A stretch of 55,726 nucleotides of DNA from an uncultured Porphyromonas sp. (GTDB lineage: Bacteria; Bacteroidota; Bacteroidia; Bacteroidales; Porphyromonadaceae): positions 1 to 55,726 of the forward strand of contig NZ_UQJH01000009.1 in the NCBI RefSeq assembly GCF_900541275.1. The letters are read 5' to 3'. Within the stretch, counting starts at the first letter, position 1; every line of letters starts with the position of its first letter. The notes under the pieces are model-generated. The model was given only the letters and a program-made list of their open reading frames with translations. It was not told where the DNA came from and searched no databases. Positions 1 through 8,215 of the stretch are shown in pieces. The translations under genes and the position numbers were made by a program.

Positions 1-55
1 ACAAAGGTAATCTCTTTTTACTCCCCCACCCAGCACATCAAAATGCGAATTAGCC
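1..55 (-). mobile_element. Probable insertion-sequence end (terminal inverted repeat plus inward promoter box)
   Basis: Positions 25-55 are the exact reverse complement of 55674-55704 (31 bp; outer end reads GGCTAATTCGC). Outside the repeat, 1-24 and 55705-55726 differ, as the subterminal regions of the left and right ends of one IS type would. On the minus strand, 9-2 reads TACCTTTG, a Bacteroidetes -7 box pointing into the presumed element, where a transposase promoter would be expected. No transposase is visible because the window stops here, so the IS identity is an inference. A non-IS repeat or an assembly artefact remains possible. Confidence 0.5.
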
Positions 56-76
56 AGATGGACCGATGAGGCTGGC

Positions 77-109
77 TTTTGTGATTGGGCGGAATTAGGG
101 CTAAATTTG
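77..109 (+). promoter_or_regulatory. Promoter of the pheT-ddl operon
   Basis: TTTTG at 77-81 is followed, after 20 nt, by TAAATTTG at 102-109. This matches the Bacteroidetes primary-sigma consensus (-33 TTTG, 19-21 nt, -7 TAnnTTTG). It lies about 95 nt upstream of the pheT start codon and only 22 bp from the putative IS boundary. Confidence 0.7.
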
Positions 110-202
110 TGGTCCCATTATACTGAGTATCCTGTGCCGTGTACCATCGACCTTAGACGAGGATGACGCCAAGCGACACACATATATATTGAGAGAAAAA
201 GA

Positions 203-2668
203 ATGATCGTATCGTACAACTTGCTCAAGAAGTATGTCGACCATGACCTCACTGCTGAGGAGGTCAGCGACATCCTGACATCAACCGGTCTGGAGTCAGA
301 CGGCGTGGAGACGCGTGAGTCGATCCGTGGCGGACTGCGCGGTCTCGTCATCGGGAAGGTCCTCACCTGTGTCCCGCACCCCAACTCTGACCACCTCCAC
401 ATCACCACGGTGGATCTCGGTAGCAAGTACAGCCCGGACGGACCTCTGCAGATCGTCTGCGGGGCGCCCAACGTCGCTGCCGGACAGACCGTCGTGGTAG
501 CCACCATAGGCTGCACACTCTACGATGGCGAGGAGTCCTTTACGATCAAGAAGGGCCGTATGCGCGGGGAGGACTCCTTCGGTATGATCTGCGCAGAGGA
601 CGAGATCGGGCTCGGCAGCGCCCACGACGGGATTATGGTACTGCCGGACGACATCCCCGCCGGGACCGAGGCGGCAGACTACTTCGGCGTACACTCTGAT
701 CAGGTGATCACGATCGACATCACACCCAATCGCGTCGACGGCACCTCCCTCTATGGTGTCGCCCGCGACCTCTACGCTTACCTCCGGTCGCGCGGACTCA
801 GGACAGCACTCCATAAGCCCGAGGTGAGTGAGATAAAGGGAGAGGGACACCCCGTGAGTCTCCATATCGACGCTCCGGAGGCTGCCCCGCGCTATGCGGG
901 AGTGGTAGTTCGCGGTCTGAAGGTCGGACCATCACCCAAGTGGCTTCGCGAGGCGCTTGAGACGATGGGCGTCCACCCGGTAAATAACGTTGTCGATGCT
1001 GCCAACTATGTCCTTATGGAGATCGGACAGCCGCTTCACACCTTTGACCTCGATAAGGTCAAGGGGGGCGAGGTACATGTCCGGCTCGCTAAGGCGGGGG
1101 AGAAGCTCACCGCACTGGACGGCAAGGAGTACGAGCTGACGGAGAGAGATCTGGTGATCGCAGACGCCGCCGACCCGATCTGCATCGCCGGCGTGATCGG
1201 CGGGAAGGACTCCGGCATCACCGAGGAGACGACCAATATGTTCCTCGAGTGTGCCACCTTCCACCCCACCTACGTCCGCAAGACAGCTCGTCGGCATGGG
1301 CTCAATACAGATGCCTCCTTCCGCTACGAGAGAGGGCTGGACCCCAATGAGATCCCCTACGCCCTCCGGCGTGCCGTCGACCTGATCACCGAGGTGGCAG
1401 GGGGCGAGGTGGCGAGTGCCATCTACGACGAGTACCCCAGTCCCGTGGGACCTTATACGATCGACCTCTCCTGGAAGCGCCTCTATGGTCTGATCGGCTT
1501 CGAGATCGACAAGGCTCAGGTGCGCAATATCCTCGAGTCGCTCCTGATCACCATTACCCGTGAGGACGAGGAGGGGATCCACGTGGAGGTACCCCGTTAC
1601 CGATACGATGTGACACACGATGTGGACCTGATCGAGGAGATCCTCCGCATCTACGGGTACAATACCTACCAGGCCCCGGACCAGCGACTGACGCTGACGA
1701 TGGGCGCTCCCTCCTACCAGGATCAGAGCGTCCGCTACCAGCAGGTGATCAGCGAGCAATTAGTGGGAGCGGGATTCTTCGAGATCCTCAATAACTCCCT
1801 CTCCAAGGAGTCCTACTACAGCGACGAGAAGAGCTCCGAGCAAGCGGTGAGGGTGATCAATCCCCTCTCTGCCGACCTCTCCACGCTTCGTCAGACATTG
1901 GTTCACGGCGGACTGGAGTCGATCGAGCGAAATCTCAATCGCAAGGCAACAAATATCCGCTTCTTCGAGTTTGGCAACACCTACACCCGCGTCGACGAGA
2001 AGGAAGAAAACCCGCTACGAGGCTTCCACGAGAGCTTCCGTCTCGGACTCTGGATGACCGGGGACACCGATACCGGCAACTGGATCACCCCCGAGCGGGA
2101 GATCTCGGTCTATGAGCTCAAGGGAGTCCTCGAGCAGATTCTGGTCCGTATGGGCGTTAATGCCGGAGAGATCAGCAGCGAGCAGAGGGAGGACGATCCA
2201 CTCTTCGAGAAGTGCCAGGTACTCTCACTCAAGGGCGGGGAGGTCTTCGCCCGCTGGGGACTCCTCGACCGGGAGATGCTGACGACGATGCACGACATCG
2301 ACGTGCCGGTCTACTTCGCTGAGATCAAGTGGGACGTCCTGCTCCACCGCGTCCTCGGTCGGCTGACCAAGGCGACGAGCATCCCCCGCTTCCCCTCCGT
2401 CAAGCGCGACTTCGCCCTCCTCGTCGACAAGAGTGTCACCTTTGAGACCATCAAGCAGGCCGCTGAGAAGGCTGAGCCCAAGCTACTGAGGAGCGTCGAG
2501 CTCTTCGACGTCTACGAGGATAAGACCCTGCCCGAGGGCAAGCGGTCGTACGCCGTCACCTTTGAGCTCCTCGACCCGGACAAGACGCTGAGCGATAAGG
2601 CGATCGAGAAGACAATGCAGAAAATTTTCAATCAAATCGAGCACGCTACCGGAGCGACTCTCCGATAA
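203..2668 (+). CDS. pheT: Phenylalanine--tRNA ligase beta subunit
   Basis: This 821-residue protein is the beta subunit of the alpha2-beta2 enzyme that charges tRNA-Phe in the cytoplasm. The length and domain order are those of a full bacterial PheT: an N-terminal tRNA-binding OB fold (about 40-155, with LVIGKVLTCVPHPNSDHLH), a B3/B4 editing region (about 205-400), a B5 domain, a synthetase-like core, and a C-terminal anticodon-binding FDX-ACB domain (from about 725, FPSVKRDFALLVD). The ATG at 203 gives the canonical MIVSYNLLKKYV start. The catalytic alpha subunit gene pheS is not in the window. It is the first gene of a plus-strand run behind a good promoter at 77-109. Confidence 0.97.
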   Translation: MIVSYNLLKKYVDHDLTAEEVSDILTSTGLESDGVETRESIRGGLRGLVIGKVLTCVPHPNSDHLHITTVDLGSKYSPDGPLQIVCGAPNVAAGQTVVVATIGCTLYDGEESFTIKKGRMRGEDSFGMICAEDEIGLGSAHDGIMVLPDDIPAGTEAADYFGVHSDQVITIDITPNRVDGTSLYGVARDLYAYLRSRGLRTALHKPEVSEIKGEGHPVSLHIDAPEAAPRYAGVVVRGLKVGPSPKWLREALETMGVHPVNNVVDAANYVLMEIGQPLHTFDLDKVKGGEVHVRLAKAGEKLTALDGKEYELTERDLVIADAADPICIAGVIGGKDSGITEETTNMFLECATFHPTYVRKTARRHGLNTDASFRYERGLDPNEIPYALRRAVDLITEVAGGEVASAIYDEYPSPVGPYTIDLSWKRLYGLIGFEIDKAQVRNILESLLITITREDEEGIHVEVPRYRYDVTHDVDLIEEILRIYGYNTYQAPDQRLTLTMGAPSYQDQSVRYQQVISEQLVGAGFFEILNNSLSKESYYSDEKSSEQAVRVINPLSADLSTLRQTLVHGGLESIERNLNRKATNIRFFEFGNTYTRVDEKEENPLRGFHESFRLGLWMTGDTDTGNWITPEREISVYELKGVLEQILVRMGVNAGEISSEQREDDPLFEKCQVLSLKGGEVFARWGLLDREMLTTMHDIDVPVYFAEIKWDVLLHRVLGRLTKATSIPRFPSVKRDFALLVDKSVTFETIKQAAEKAEPKLLRSVELFDVYEDKTLPEGKRSYAVTFELLDPDKTLSDKAIEKTMQKIFNQIEHATGATLR

Positions 2669-2704
2669 AACGGTCGACCGAGACTATAGTTACTGACAAT
2701 AATC

Positions 2705-3448
2705 ATGGGAAGAGCATTTGAGTACAGAAAAGCGCGTAAGATGAAGCGCTGGGGCAATATGGCCCGTACATTTACGAAGCTGGGCAAGGAGATCACCGTG
2801 GCGGTCCGCGACGGAGGTCCCGACCCGGACACCAACCCCCGCCTGCGCGTACTCATCCAGACCTCCAAGAAGGAGAATATGCCCAAGGAGAATGTCCAGC
2901 GCGCCATCAAGAAAGCGACGGACAAGGATCAGGCAAATTATGAGACCGTCACGTACGAGGGCTATGCTCCGCATGGCATCGCCATATTCGTGGAGACCAT
3001 GACCGACAATACGACCCGCACGGTGGCCAATCTCAGGAGCTACTTCACCAAGTACGGTGGGAGCCTCGGTGTGAATGGTAGCGTAGAGTTCCTCTTTGAC
3101 CACAAGGTAGTCTTCACTGTCACTCCCAAGGAGGAGGGCAAGGAGTACGACCCCGAGGAGCTACTCCTGGAGCTCATCGACGCCGGTGCGGAGGATGTCT
3201 CCAGGTCGGACGACGGCTACACGGTGACGGGAGACTTTGCCGTCAATGGCACCCTGCAGACAGCACTCGAGGGGATGGACTTCGAGATCCAGTCGGCAGA
3301 CTTCATCCGCGACCCCAAGATGACGAAGGAGATCACTCCCGAGGAGCGCGAGGAGGTCAATACTCTGATCGACAAGATCGAGGACGACGATGATGTACAG
3401 AACGTCTTCTCCGACATGGCTGAGGACGACAGCGACGACGAGGAGTAA
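2705..3448 (+). CDS. yebC: YebC/PmpR family protein (TACO1-like translational or DNA-binding regulator)
   Basis: This is a 247-residue member of the YebC/PmpR family, named for DNA-binding regulators; family members have also been linked to translation of proline-rich stretches. The start MGRAFEYRKARKMKRWGNMA and the segment KKENMPKENVQRAIKKAT are family hallmarks, and the length is typical (about 240). The C-terminus has an acidic tail (DDDDVQNVFSDMAEDDSDDEE) that is longer than in many homologues. The gene lies 36 bp after pheT and 23 bp before the PASTA gene, so it is probably cotranscribed. The family assignment is secure; the regulatory target cannot be told from sequence. Confidence 0.93.
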   Translation: MGRAFEYRKARKMKRWGNMARTFTKLGKEITVAVRDGGPDPDTNPRLRVLIQTSKKENMPKENVQRAIKKATDKDQANYETVTYEGYAPHGIAIFVETMTDNTTRTVANLRSYFTKYGGSLGVNGSVEFLFDHKVVFTVTPKEEGKEYDPEELLLELIDAGAEDVSRSDDGYTVTGDFAVNGTLQTALEGMDFEIQSADFIRDPKMTKEITPEEREEVNTLIDKIEDDDDVQNVFSDMAEDDSDDEE

Positions 3449-3471
3449 GTAAGGACGATACCGACGGCATT

Positions 3472-4191
3472 ATGAGCGAGGAGGAGATGGACAGAGAGAC
3501 AGAGGATCGGACGGAGGAGAAAAAGCGGACGATGAGCACAGGACGCGCTGTCAGGATCACGCTGCTAAACCTGCTGGCCATGGTCGTCGTGGGGGCGCTT
3601 ATCATCGTAGGAGCTCTCTATCTCCTCGATGTCTACACCCACCATGGCGAGGCGGCCAAGGTGCCGGATCTCTCCGGCATGACCCTGACGGAGGCGCAGA
3701 CGGCGGTGCGGTCCATGGACCTGGACCTCGAGATCGTCGACTCTATCTATACGGAGGGGATGGCACCCGGTGTGATCCTGAAGACCTCTCCCGGTCCGGG
3801 ATCGATCATCAAGAAGCACCGCACGATCTTCCTGACCACCAATACCACGACCGTGGAGCAGGTGGTGATGCCTGCTGTCTACGACACCTCGAGACGCCGT
3901 GCTCAAGCTGCCCTCAGGTCGGCAGGCTTTGTCGATGTGACGATCAAGATGGTCCCCGGGAGATACAATGATCTCGCGGTGGAGGTGTCCGATCGTCAGA
4001 CCGGTCAAGTGATCCAGCCGGGCACTAAGCTACCATTCAATACCCCTCTCGTCCTCTCGATCACCTCGACCTCCTCTCTTGACAGCCTCTACGATGCCGA
4101 CACCACAGCTGTGGACCGCGAGGTCGCGGAGGCACTCCAGAGGATCGGACAGGCTGAGGAGCCCGATGGGGAGGATCTGCCGGAGCTCTGA
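3472..4191 (+). CDS. Membrane-anchored PASTA-domain protein
   Basis: This 239-residue protein has a charged cytoplasmic N-terminus, one transmembrane helix (about 30-51, LLNLLAMVVVGALIIVGALYLL) and two to three PASTA repeats outside (for example KVPDLSGMTLTEAQTAVRS, then VVMPAVYDTSRRRAQAALRSAGF). PASTA domains elsewhere sense peptidoglycan fragments, usually as the outer part of Ser/Thr kinases or PBPs. There is no kinase or transpeptidase domain here. The gene stands directly before the rluD-type synthase and ddl, an order I recall as common in Bacteroidales. A role linked to the cell wall is inferred from the domain and from ddl nearby. Confidence 0.85.
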   Translation: MSEEEMDRETEDRTEEKKRTMSTGRAVRITLLNLLAMVVVGALIIVGALYLLDVYTHHGEAAKVPDLSGMTLTEAQTAVRSMDLDLEIVDSIYTEGMAPGVILKTSPGPGSIIKKHRTIFLTTNTTTVEQVVMPAVYDTSRRRAQAALRSAGFVDVTIKMVPGRYNDLAVEVSDRQTGQVIQPGTKLPFNTPLVLSITSTSSLDSLYDADTTAVDREVAEALQRIGQAEEPDGEDLPEL

Positions 4192-4233
4192 GCTGATAGA
4201 GGTCCAGTCACACCAGCATACGCCTTACAGTAA

Positions 4234-5307
4234 ATGACCGAAAGAGACCTACCGACCGAGCCGGAGCCGGTAGACGAGGAGGATGAGGAGGTTGACCAGC
4301 TCTACGAGCACTACGCCATCACAGCAGATCAGGGGCAGGAGCCTCTGAGGGTCGACCGCTTTCTCGTCAATATGATGCCTAAGATCTCCCGCAGTCGCAT
4401 CCAGCGGGCAGCCTCTTCCGGCTTCATCTTCGTCAACGGCGAGCCGGTAAAGTCCAATTATAAGGTCAAGCCTCTCGACCGCGTCTCTATGCGGCTTGAG
4501 CGTCCACCGATGACCCTCGAGATCACGCCCCAGGAGATGCCTCTCGAGATCGTCTACGAGGATGACTGGCTCTTGGTGGTCAATAAGCCGGCGGGACTGG
4601 TGGTCCACCCAGGGCACGGCAACTGGGACGGGACGCTCCTCAATGGCCTCGCCTGGTACCTGCGGAATGACCCCGACTTTGATGTCAATGATCCGGCGAT
4701 AGGGCTGGTCCACCGTATCGACAAGGATACCAGCGGACTCCTAGTGATCGCCAAGACCGCGGAGGTGAAGAGTGCACTCGGGAAGCAATTCTTTGACCAC
4801 TCCACCCGGCGCGAGTATGTGGCGGTGATCTGGGGACATATGGACCCGGCGGAGGGCGTGCTGAGGAGCAACATTGCTCGCGACCCTCGTGACCGGACGA
4901 GGATGGCACCCTTTCCCTACGAGGGCGAAGTGGGTAAGACGGCCGTGACCCACTACAGCACGGAGGAGTACCTCGGCTACCTCAGCCAGGTACGCTGCCG
5001 CCTCGAGACGGGACGCACGCACCAGATCCGTGTCCACCTCTCCCACGAGGGGCACCCGCTCTTCAATGACGCCGTCTACGGTGGGGATCAGATCCTCCGC
5101 GGTAATCGCTTCGCCAGCTACAAGAAATTTGTGGAGAATGCCTTCGCCATCTGCCCAAGGCAGGCACTGCATGCGCAGACGCTGGGCTTCTTTCATCCCA
5201 TACTTAAGCGACAGATGGACTTCTCGAGTACGCTACCGCCCGACATGACCGCCCTCATCGAGAAGTGGCGGAAGTACGTCGACGACGGCAATGTAGAGAA
5301 CCTCTGA
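4234..5307 (+). CDS. rluD: RluA/RluD family pseudouridine synthase
   Basis: This 357-residue enzyme converts uridine to pseudouridine in RNA; the RluD branch modifies 23S rRNA helix 69. An S4 RNA-binding domain (about residues 35-95: RVDRFLVNMMPKISRSRIQ) is followed by the catalytic domain with the family signature GLVHRIDKDTSGLLVIAKT. The Asp after HRI is the expected catalytic nucleophile region. The acidic N-terminal extension (about 25 residues rich in E and D) is common in Bacteroidales copies. It lies 42 bp after the PASTA gene and 12 bp before ddl, so all are likely one transcript. Distinguishing RluD from RluC substrates by sequence alone is not certain. Confidence 0.88.
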   Translation: MTERDLPTEPEPVDEEDEEVDQLYEHYAITADQGQEPLRVDRFLVNMMPKISRSRIQRAASSGFIFVNGEPVKSNYKVKPLDRVSMRLERPPMTLEITPQEMPLEIVYEDDWLLVVNKPAGLVVHPGHGNWDGTLLNGLAWYLRNDPDFDVNDPAIGLVHRIDKDTSGLLVIAKTAEVKSALGKQFFDHSTRREYVAVIWGHMDPAEGVLRSNIARDPRDRTRMAPFPYEGEVGKTAVTHYSTEEYLGYLSQVRCRLETGRTHQIRVHLSHEGHPLFNDAVYGGDQILRGNRFASYKKFVENAFAICPRQALHAQTLGFFHPILKRQMDFSSTLPPDMTALIEKWRKYVDDGNVENL

Positions 5308-5319
5308 TCACATCTCATT

Positions 5320-6321
5320 ATGGATCAAGAAAAACTAAAGATTGCGCTCATCGCCGGCGGCTACAGTGGCGAGTATACCGTCTCCCTGTCGAGCCAGGAG
5401 GGGCTGATGAAGTTTCTCTCCGACAGCCCTTACGAGATCTACCCGGTACTGATACGGCGTGATCACTGGACAGTCCTCGGACTCGAGGACACACCTGAGA
5501 TCGACAAGGGAGACTTCTCCTTTGTCCACCCCGAGACAGGTCGCAAGGTTCGCTTCGACTTCGCCTACATCACCATCCACGGCACACCGGGCGAGGACGG
5601 GCACCTGACCGGCTACCTCGACATGCTGCAGATCCCCTACTCCTGCTGCCCGACGCTGATCGGTGCGCTCACCTTCGACAAGTACGTCTGCGCCCGCTAC
5701 CTCTCCACCTTTGGGATCAAGATCGCCCCGGCTGTCCGGCTCACCAAGTACGACCGAATCGACATCGATGACCTGCTCCGAGAGCCGGGGCTTCCCTGCT
5801 TCGTGAAGCCCAATAACGGAGGCTCCAGCATCGCTACGACGCACGTCACCGAGCGAGAGCAGCTGCAACCGGCGATAGATAAGGCACTCGCCGAGAGTGG
5901 CGATGTGATGATCCAGTCCCTCATCACCGGCACCGAGATCACCTGTGGCGCCTACGAGGACGCCGAGGGGATCCACATCCTGCCGATCACCGAGGTGGTG
6001 CCCAAGAGCGAGTTCTTCGACTACGATGCCAAGTACAATGGCGCCGTGGACGAGATCACGCCGGCCCGCATCCCTGAGGAGACGACAGCGCGTGTCAAGG
6101 AGCTGACCCACCAGATCTACCGCCACCTACGGGCCGCCGGCATCATCCGGGTGGACTACTTCATCGAGAGCGACGGCACTCCCGTGCTGCTGGAGGTCAA
6201 TACCACACCCGGGATGACAGCTACCAGCTTCATCCCCCAGCAGATCCGTGCCGCCGGTCTCGTGCCGGGGAAGGTCCTCGAGGGGATCATCGACTTCCTC
6301 TACCACCGGTCACGCCGGTAG
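5320..6321 (+). CDS. ddl: D-alanine--D-alanine ligase
   Basis: This 333-residue ATP-grasp enzyme joins two D-alanines for the peptidoglycan stem peptide in the cytoplasm. Visible motifs are the N-terminal GGYSGEYTVSL loop (serine and glutamate contacting substrate), the ATP-binding KPNNGGSSIATTHV, and the C-terminal EVNTTPGMTATSFIP metal and substrate loop. The length is close to the usual range. It is the last gene of the pheT operon, 12 bp after the pseudouridine synthase, and a strong intrinsic terminator follows at 6349-6382. Confidence 0.96.
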   Translation: MDQEKLKIALIAGGYSGEYTVSLSSQEGLMKFLSDSPYEIYPVLIRRDHWTVLGLEDTPEIDKGDFSFVHPETGRKVRFDFAYITIHGTPGEDGHLTGYLDMLQIPYSCCPTLIGALTFDKYVCARYLSTFGIKIAPAVRLTKYDRIDIDDLLREPGLPCFVKPNNGGSSIATTHVTEREQLQPAIDKALAESGDVMIQSLITGTEITCGAYEDAEGIHILPITEVVPKSEFFDYDAKYNGAVDEITPARIPEETTARVKELTHQIYRHLRAAGIIRVDYFIESDGTPVLLEVNTTPGMTATSFIPQQIRAAGLVPGKVLEGIIDFLYHRSRR

Positions 6322-6348
6322 AGGAGGCTCTTCCGCCAAGTCATCCGG

Positions 6349-6382
6349 GGCTGCGTCTCACATGAGACGTAGCCTTTTTTTT
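6349..6382 (+). terminator. Intrinsic terminator of the pheT-ddl operon
   Basis: An 11-bp stem (6349-6359 with 6364-6374, one G-U pair), a 4-nt loop and eight Ts (6375-6382). It lies 27 bp after the ddl stop. Confidence 0.9.
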
Positions 6383-6499
6383 GGCTATTCCTCTCAGCCG
6401 ATAGTCCTATCTCTTCCTCCCGGTCAAATAGAGTCTGGAGAGGGAGTCTTCTCAGAAAATAAGCGACAGAAAAGTCTTCCGATACTCCTCTCTTTTACT

Positions 6500-6507
6500 T
6501 ATCTTTG
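6500..6507 (+). promoter_or_regulatory. -7 box (TATCTTTG) before fabD
   Basis: TATCTTTG matches the Bacteroidetes -7 consensus TAnnTTTG exactly and sits 48 nt before the proposed fabD start. A convincing -33 TTG is not seen at 19-21 nt upstream. Its position argues for the ATG at 6555 rather than the upstream in-frame codon at 6507. Confidence 0.5.
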
Positions 6508-6554
6508 TGGGAGTAGTTTTTAGAAACCCTATTCTTAACGATACATACAATCAT

Positions 6555-7439
6555 ATGCTAGCATACGTTTTTCCAGGCCAAGGATCCCAGCACATAGGCA
6601 TGGGCATGGCCATGTATGATAATAATCCTGAGGCGATGCGCCTCTTTGATCGTGCGGATGAGATCCTCGGCTTCGGTCTGAGTAAGATCATCTTTGACGG
6701 CACGGAGGAGGAGCTGAAGCAGACCGCTGTCACTCAGCCTGCCGTCTTCGTCCACTCCTACATCTCCGCAGCTGTCCTCGGCTCTGAGGAGAAGCCCGAC
6801 ATGGTGGCCGGTCACTCTCTGGGAGAGTTTACCGCCCTCGCTGTCGCCGGGGCGCTCTCCTTTGAGGACGCTGTCCGACTCGTACATATGCGTGCCGTGG
6901 CTATGCAGAAGGCCTGCGCTGAGGCTCCATCGACGATGGCGGCTATCATCGGTCTTCCGGACGCCGAGGTGGAGGAGATCTGCGCCAATATCCTGGACAA
7001 GCTGGTCATACCTGCCAATTACAATAGCCCCGGGCAGGTGGTCATCAGCGGCTCCATCGATGGAGTCAATCAAGCCATCGAGGAGGCGAAGAAGGCCGGA
7101 GCCAAGCGAGCCATTGCTCTGAAGGTGAGTGGTGCATTCCACAGCCCACTGATGGAGCCGGCTCGTCAGGAGCTTGAGCAGGCGATCCACCAGACGCACA
7201 TCCAGACCCCCCGCTGCCCGATCTACCAAAATGTGGACGCCAAGCCACACACCGACCCCAAGGAGATCGAGAGCAACTTAGTCAAGCAGCTCACCGCCCC
7301 TGTACTCTGGTCTCAGACGGTACAGCGCATGATCGCTGACGGAGCGGATCGCTTCATCGAGTTTGGCCCGGGTAACACCCTGCAGGGGCTTATCCGCCGC
7401 ATCGACCGAAGCGTCACGGTAGAGGGACGAGAGGGCTGA
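6555..7439 (+). CDS. fabD: Malonyl CoA-acyl carrier protein transacylase
   Basis: This enzyme transfers malonyl from CoA to acyl carrier protein, the entry step of type II fatty-acid synthesis in the cytoplasm. With the ATG at 6555 it is 294 residues long and begins MLAYVFPGQGSQ, the family N-terminus. The nucleophile motif GHSLGEFTAL carries the catalytic serine (residue 88), and SGAFHSPLM carries the partner histidine. An in-frame codon at 6507 would add 16 residues with no family match and would overlap the -7 box, so it is rejected. It heads the fabD-rny run, which lies behind the terminator of the ddl operon. Confidence 0.96.
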   Translation: MLAYVFPGQGSQHIGMGMAMYDNNPEAMRLFDRADEILGFGLSKIIFDGTEEELKQTAVTQPAVFVHSYISAAVLGSEEKPDMVAGHSLGEFTALAVAGALSFEDAVRLVHMRAVAMQKACAEAPSTMAAIIGLPDAEVEEICANILDKLVIPANYNSPGQVVISGSIDGVNQAIEEAKKAGAKRAIALKVSGAFHSPLMEPARQELEQAIHQTHIQTPRCPIYQNVDAKPHTDPKEIESNLVKQLTAPVLWSQTVQRMIADGADRFIEFGPGNTLQGLIRRIDRSVTVEGREG

Positions 7440-7456
7440 TTTCTCACTCCGCACCC

Positions 7457-7780
7457 GTGTCAGAGAGTACCGGTCATCGGTCCCACGAGGGGGATGCCCT
7501 CCATCGCGTAGAGCTAAGGACGTCTTACCTCATAGAGCGCTACCAAGCGCTTCGGCAGGAGGTGGAGCTGCTTAGAGACCAGAATGGTCAGCTCCGTAGT
7601 CTATTAGCCAAGGAGACGACAAGAGCCGACGGACTGGAGCAGAAGCTCGCCCTCAGGGCGCCCATCGCAGCCGATGACCCGGATGTACGCAAGTCTGCAG
7701 CGGGCCTCTACGCAGAGATCGATGATCTCGTGGAGACCGTGGACGATGTACTTCGCCTCTTAGAGACCCACGTCAAGTAA
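7457..7780 (+). CDS. Small coiled-coil protein upstream of zapA
   Basis: This is a 107-residue protein of unknown function. Residues about 17-65 (from HRVELRTSYLIERYQALRQE to the EQKLALR stretch) form a charged heptad-like helix typical of a coiled coil. A second short helix (DDLVETVDDVLRLLETHVK) closes the protein. There is no signal peptide, so it should be cytoplasmic. It lies 17 bp after fabD and 51 bp before zapA. Its size, coiled coil and place beside zapA suggest a division-associated partner comparable in style to ZapB, but no sequence identity to ZapB is claimed. Confidence 0.75.
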   Translation: MSESTGHRSHEGDALHRVELRTSYLIERYQALRQEVELLRDQNGQLRSLLAKETTRADGLEQKLALRAPIAADDPDVRKSAAGLYAEIDDLVETVDDVLRLLETHVK

Positions 7781-7831
7781 TTCCGACTGACACCGTACTC
7801 ACTACCTACCACCCAACGCTCCACAGCCGTC

Positions 7832-8197
7832 ATGCCTGACAGATCCCCGGATATGCAGGCAGAGACGCCTGTACCCACTCTCACCCGCGTGATCAACCTC
7901 CGCGTGGGGGAGGTACCTATGGCCGTCACCATTCCCCGTGAGGAGGAGGCGGAGGCCACCCTGAGAGCAGCCGCCAAGGAGCTCAATCACCTCCTTGACG
8001 AGTACAGGTCCCAGTACGACCTCACGACCATCGAGGCACTCACCTACGCTGCCATCCACCTCGGTCGCGACAAGTACCGCCTACTGCAGCAGCAAGAGCA
8101 CGCCGACTACGAGGGACGACTCGCCAAGCTCTCAAGGGACCTTGATCAGGCACTTGATGGTCTGAGTACACAGACCTCCCCCAGAGACAACACTTAG
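7832..8197 (+). CDS. zapA: Cell division protein ZapA
   Basis: ZapA-family proteins bind FtsZ and bundle its filaments at mid-cell. The 121-residue product has the expected pattern: a short beta segment (RVINLRVGEVPMAVTIP), then PREEEAEATLRAAAKELNHLLDE and a long helix that makes the dimerisation coiled coil (about 70-110). The ATG at 7832 gives an N-terminus slightly longer than usual; ATG at 7853 is also possible. It lies 18 bp before rny and is probably in the same transcript. The family is small and divergent, so the call rests on pattern, size and context. Confidence 0.8.
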   Translation: MPDRSPDMQAETPVPTLTRVINLRVGEVPMAVTIPREEEAEATLRAAAKELNHLLDEYRSQYDLTTIEALTYAAIHLGRDKYRLLQQQEHADYEGRLAKLSRDLDQALDGLSTQTSPRDNT

Positions 8198-8215
8198 ATA
8201 AAGACATACCACTAT

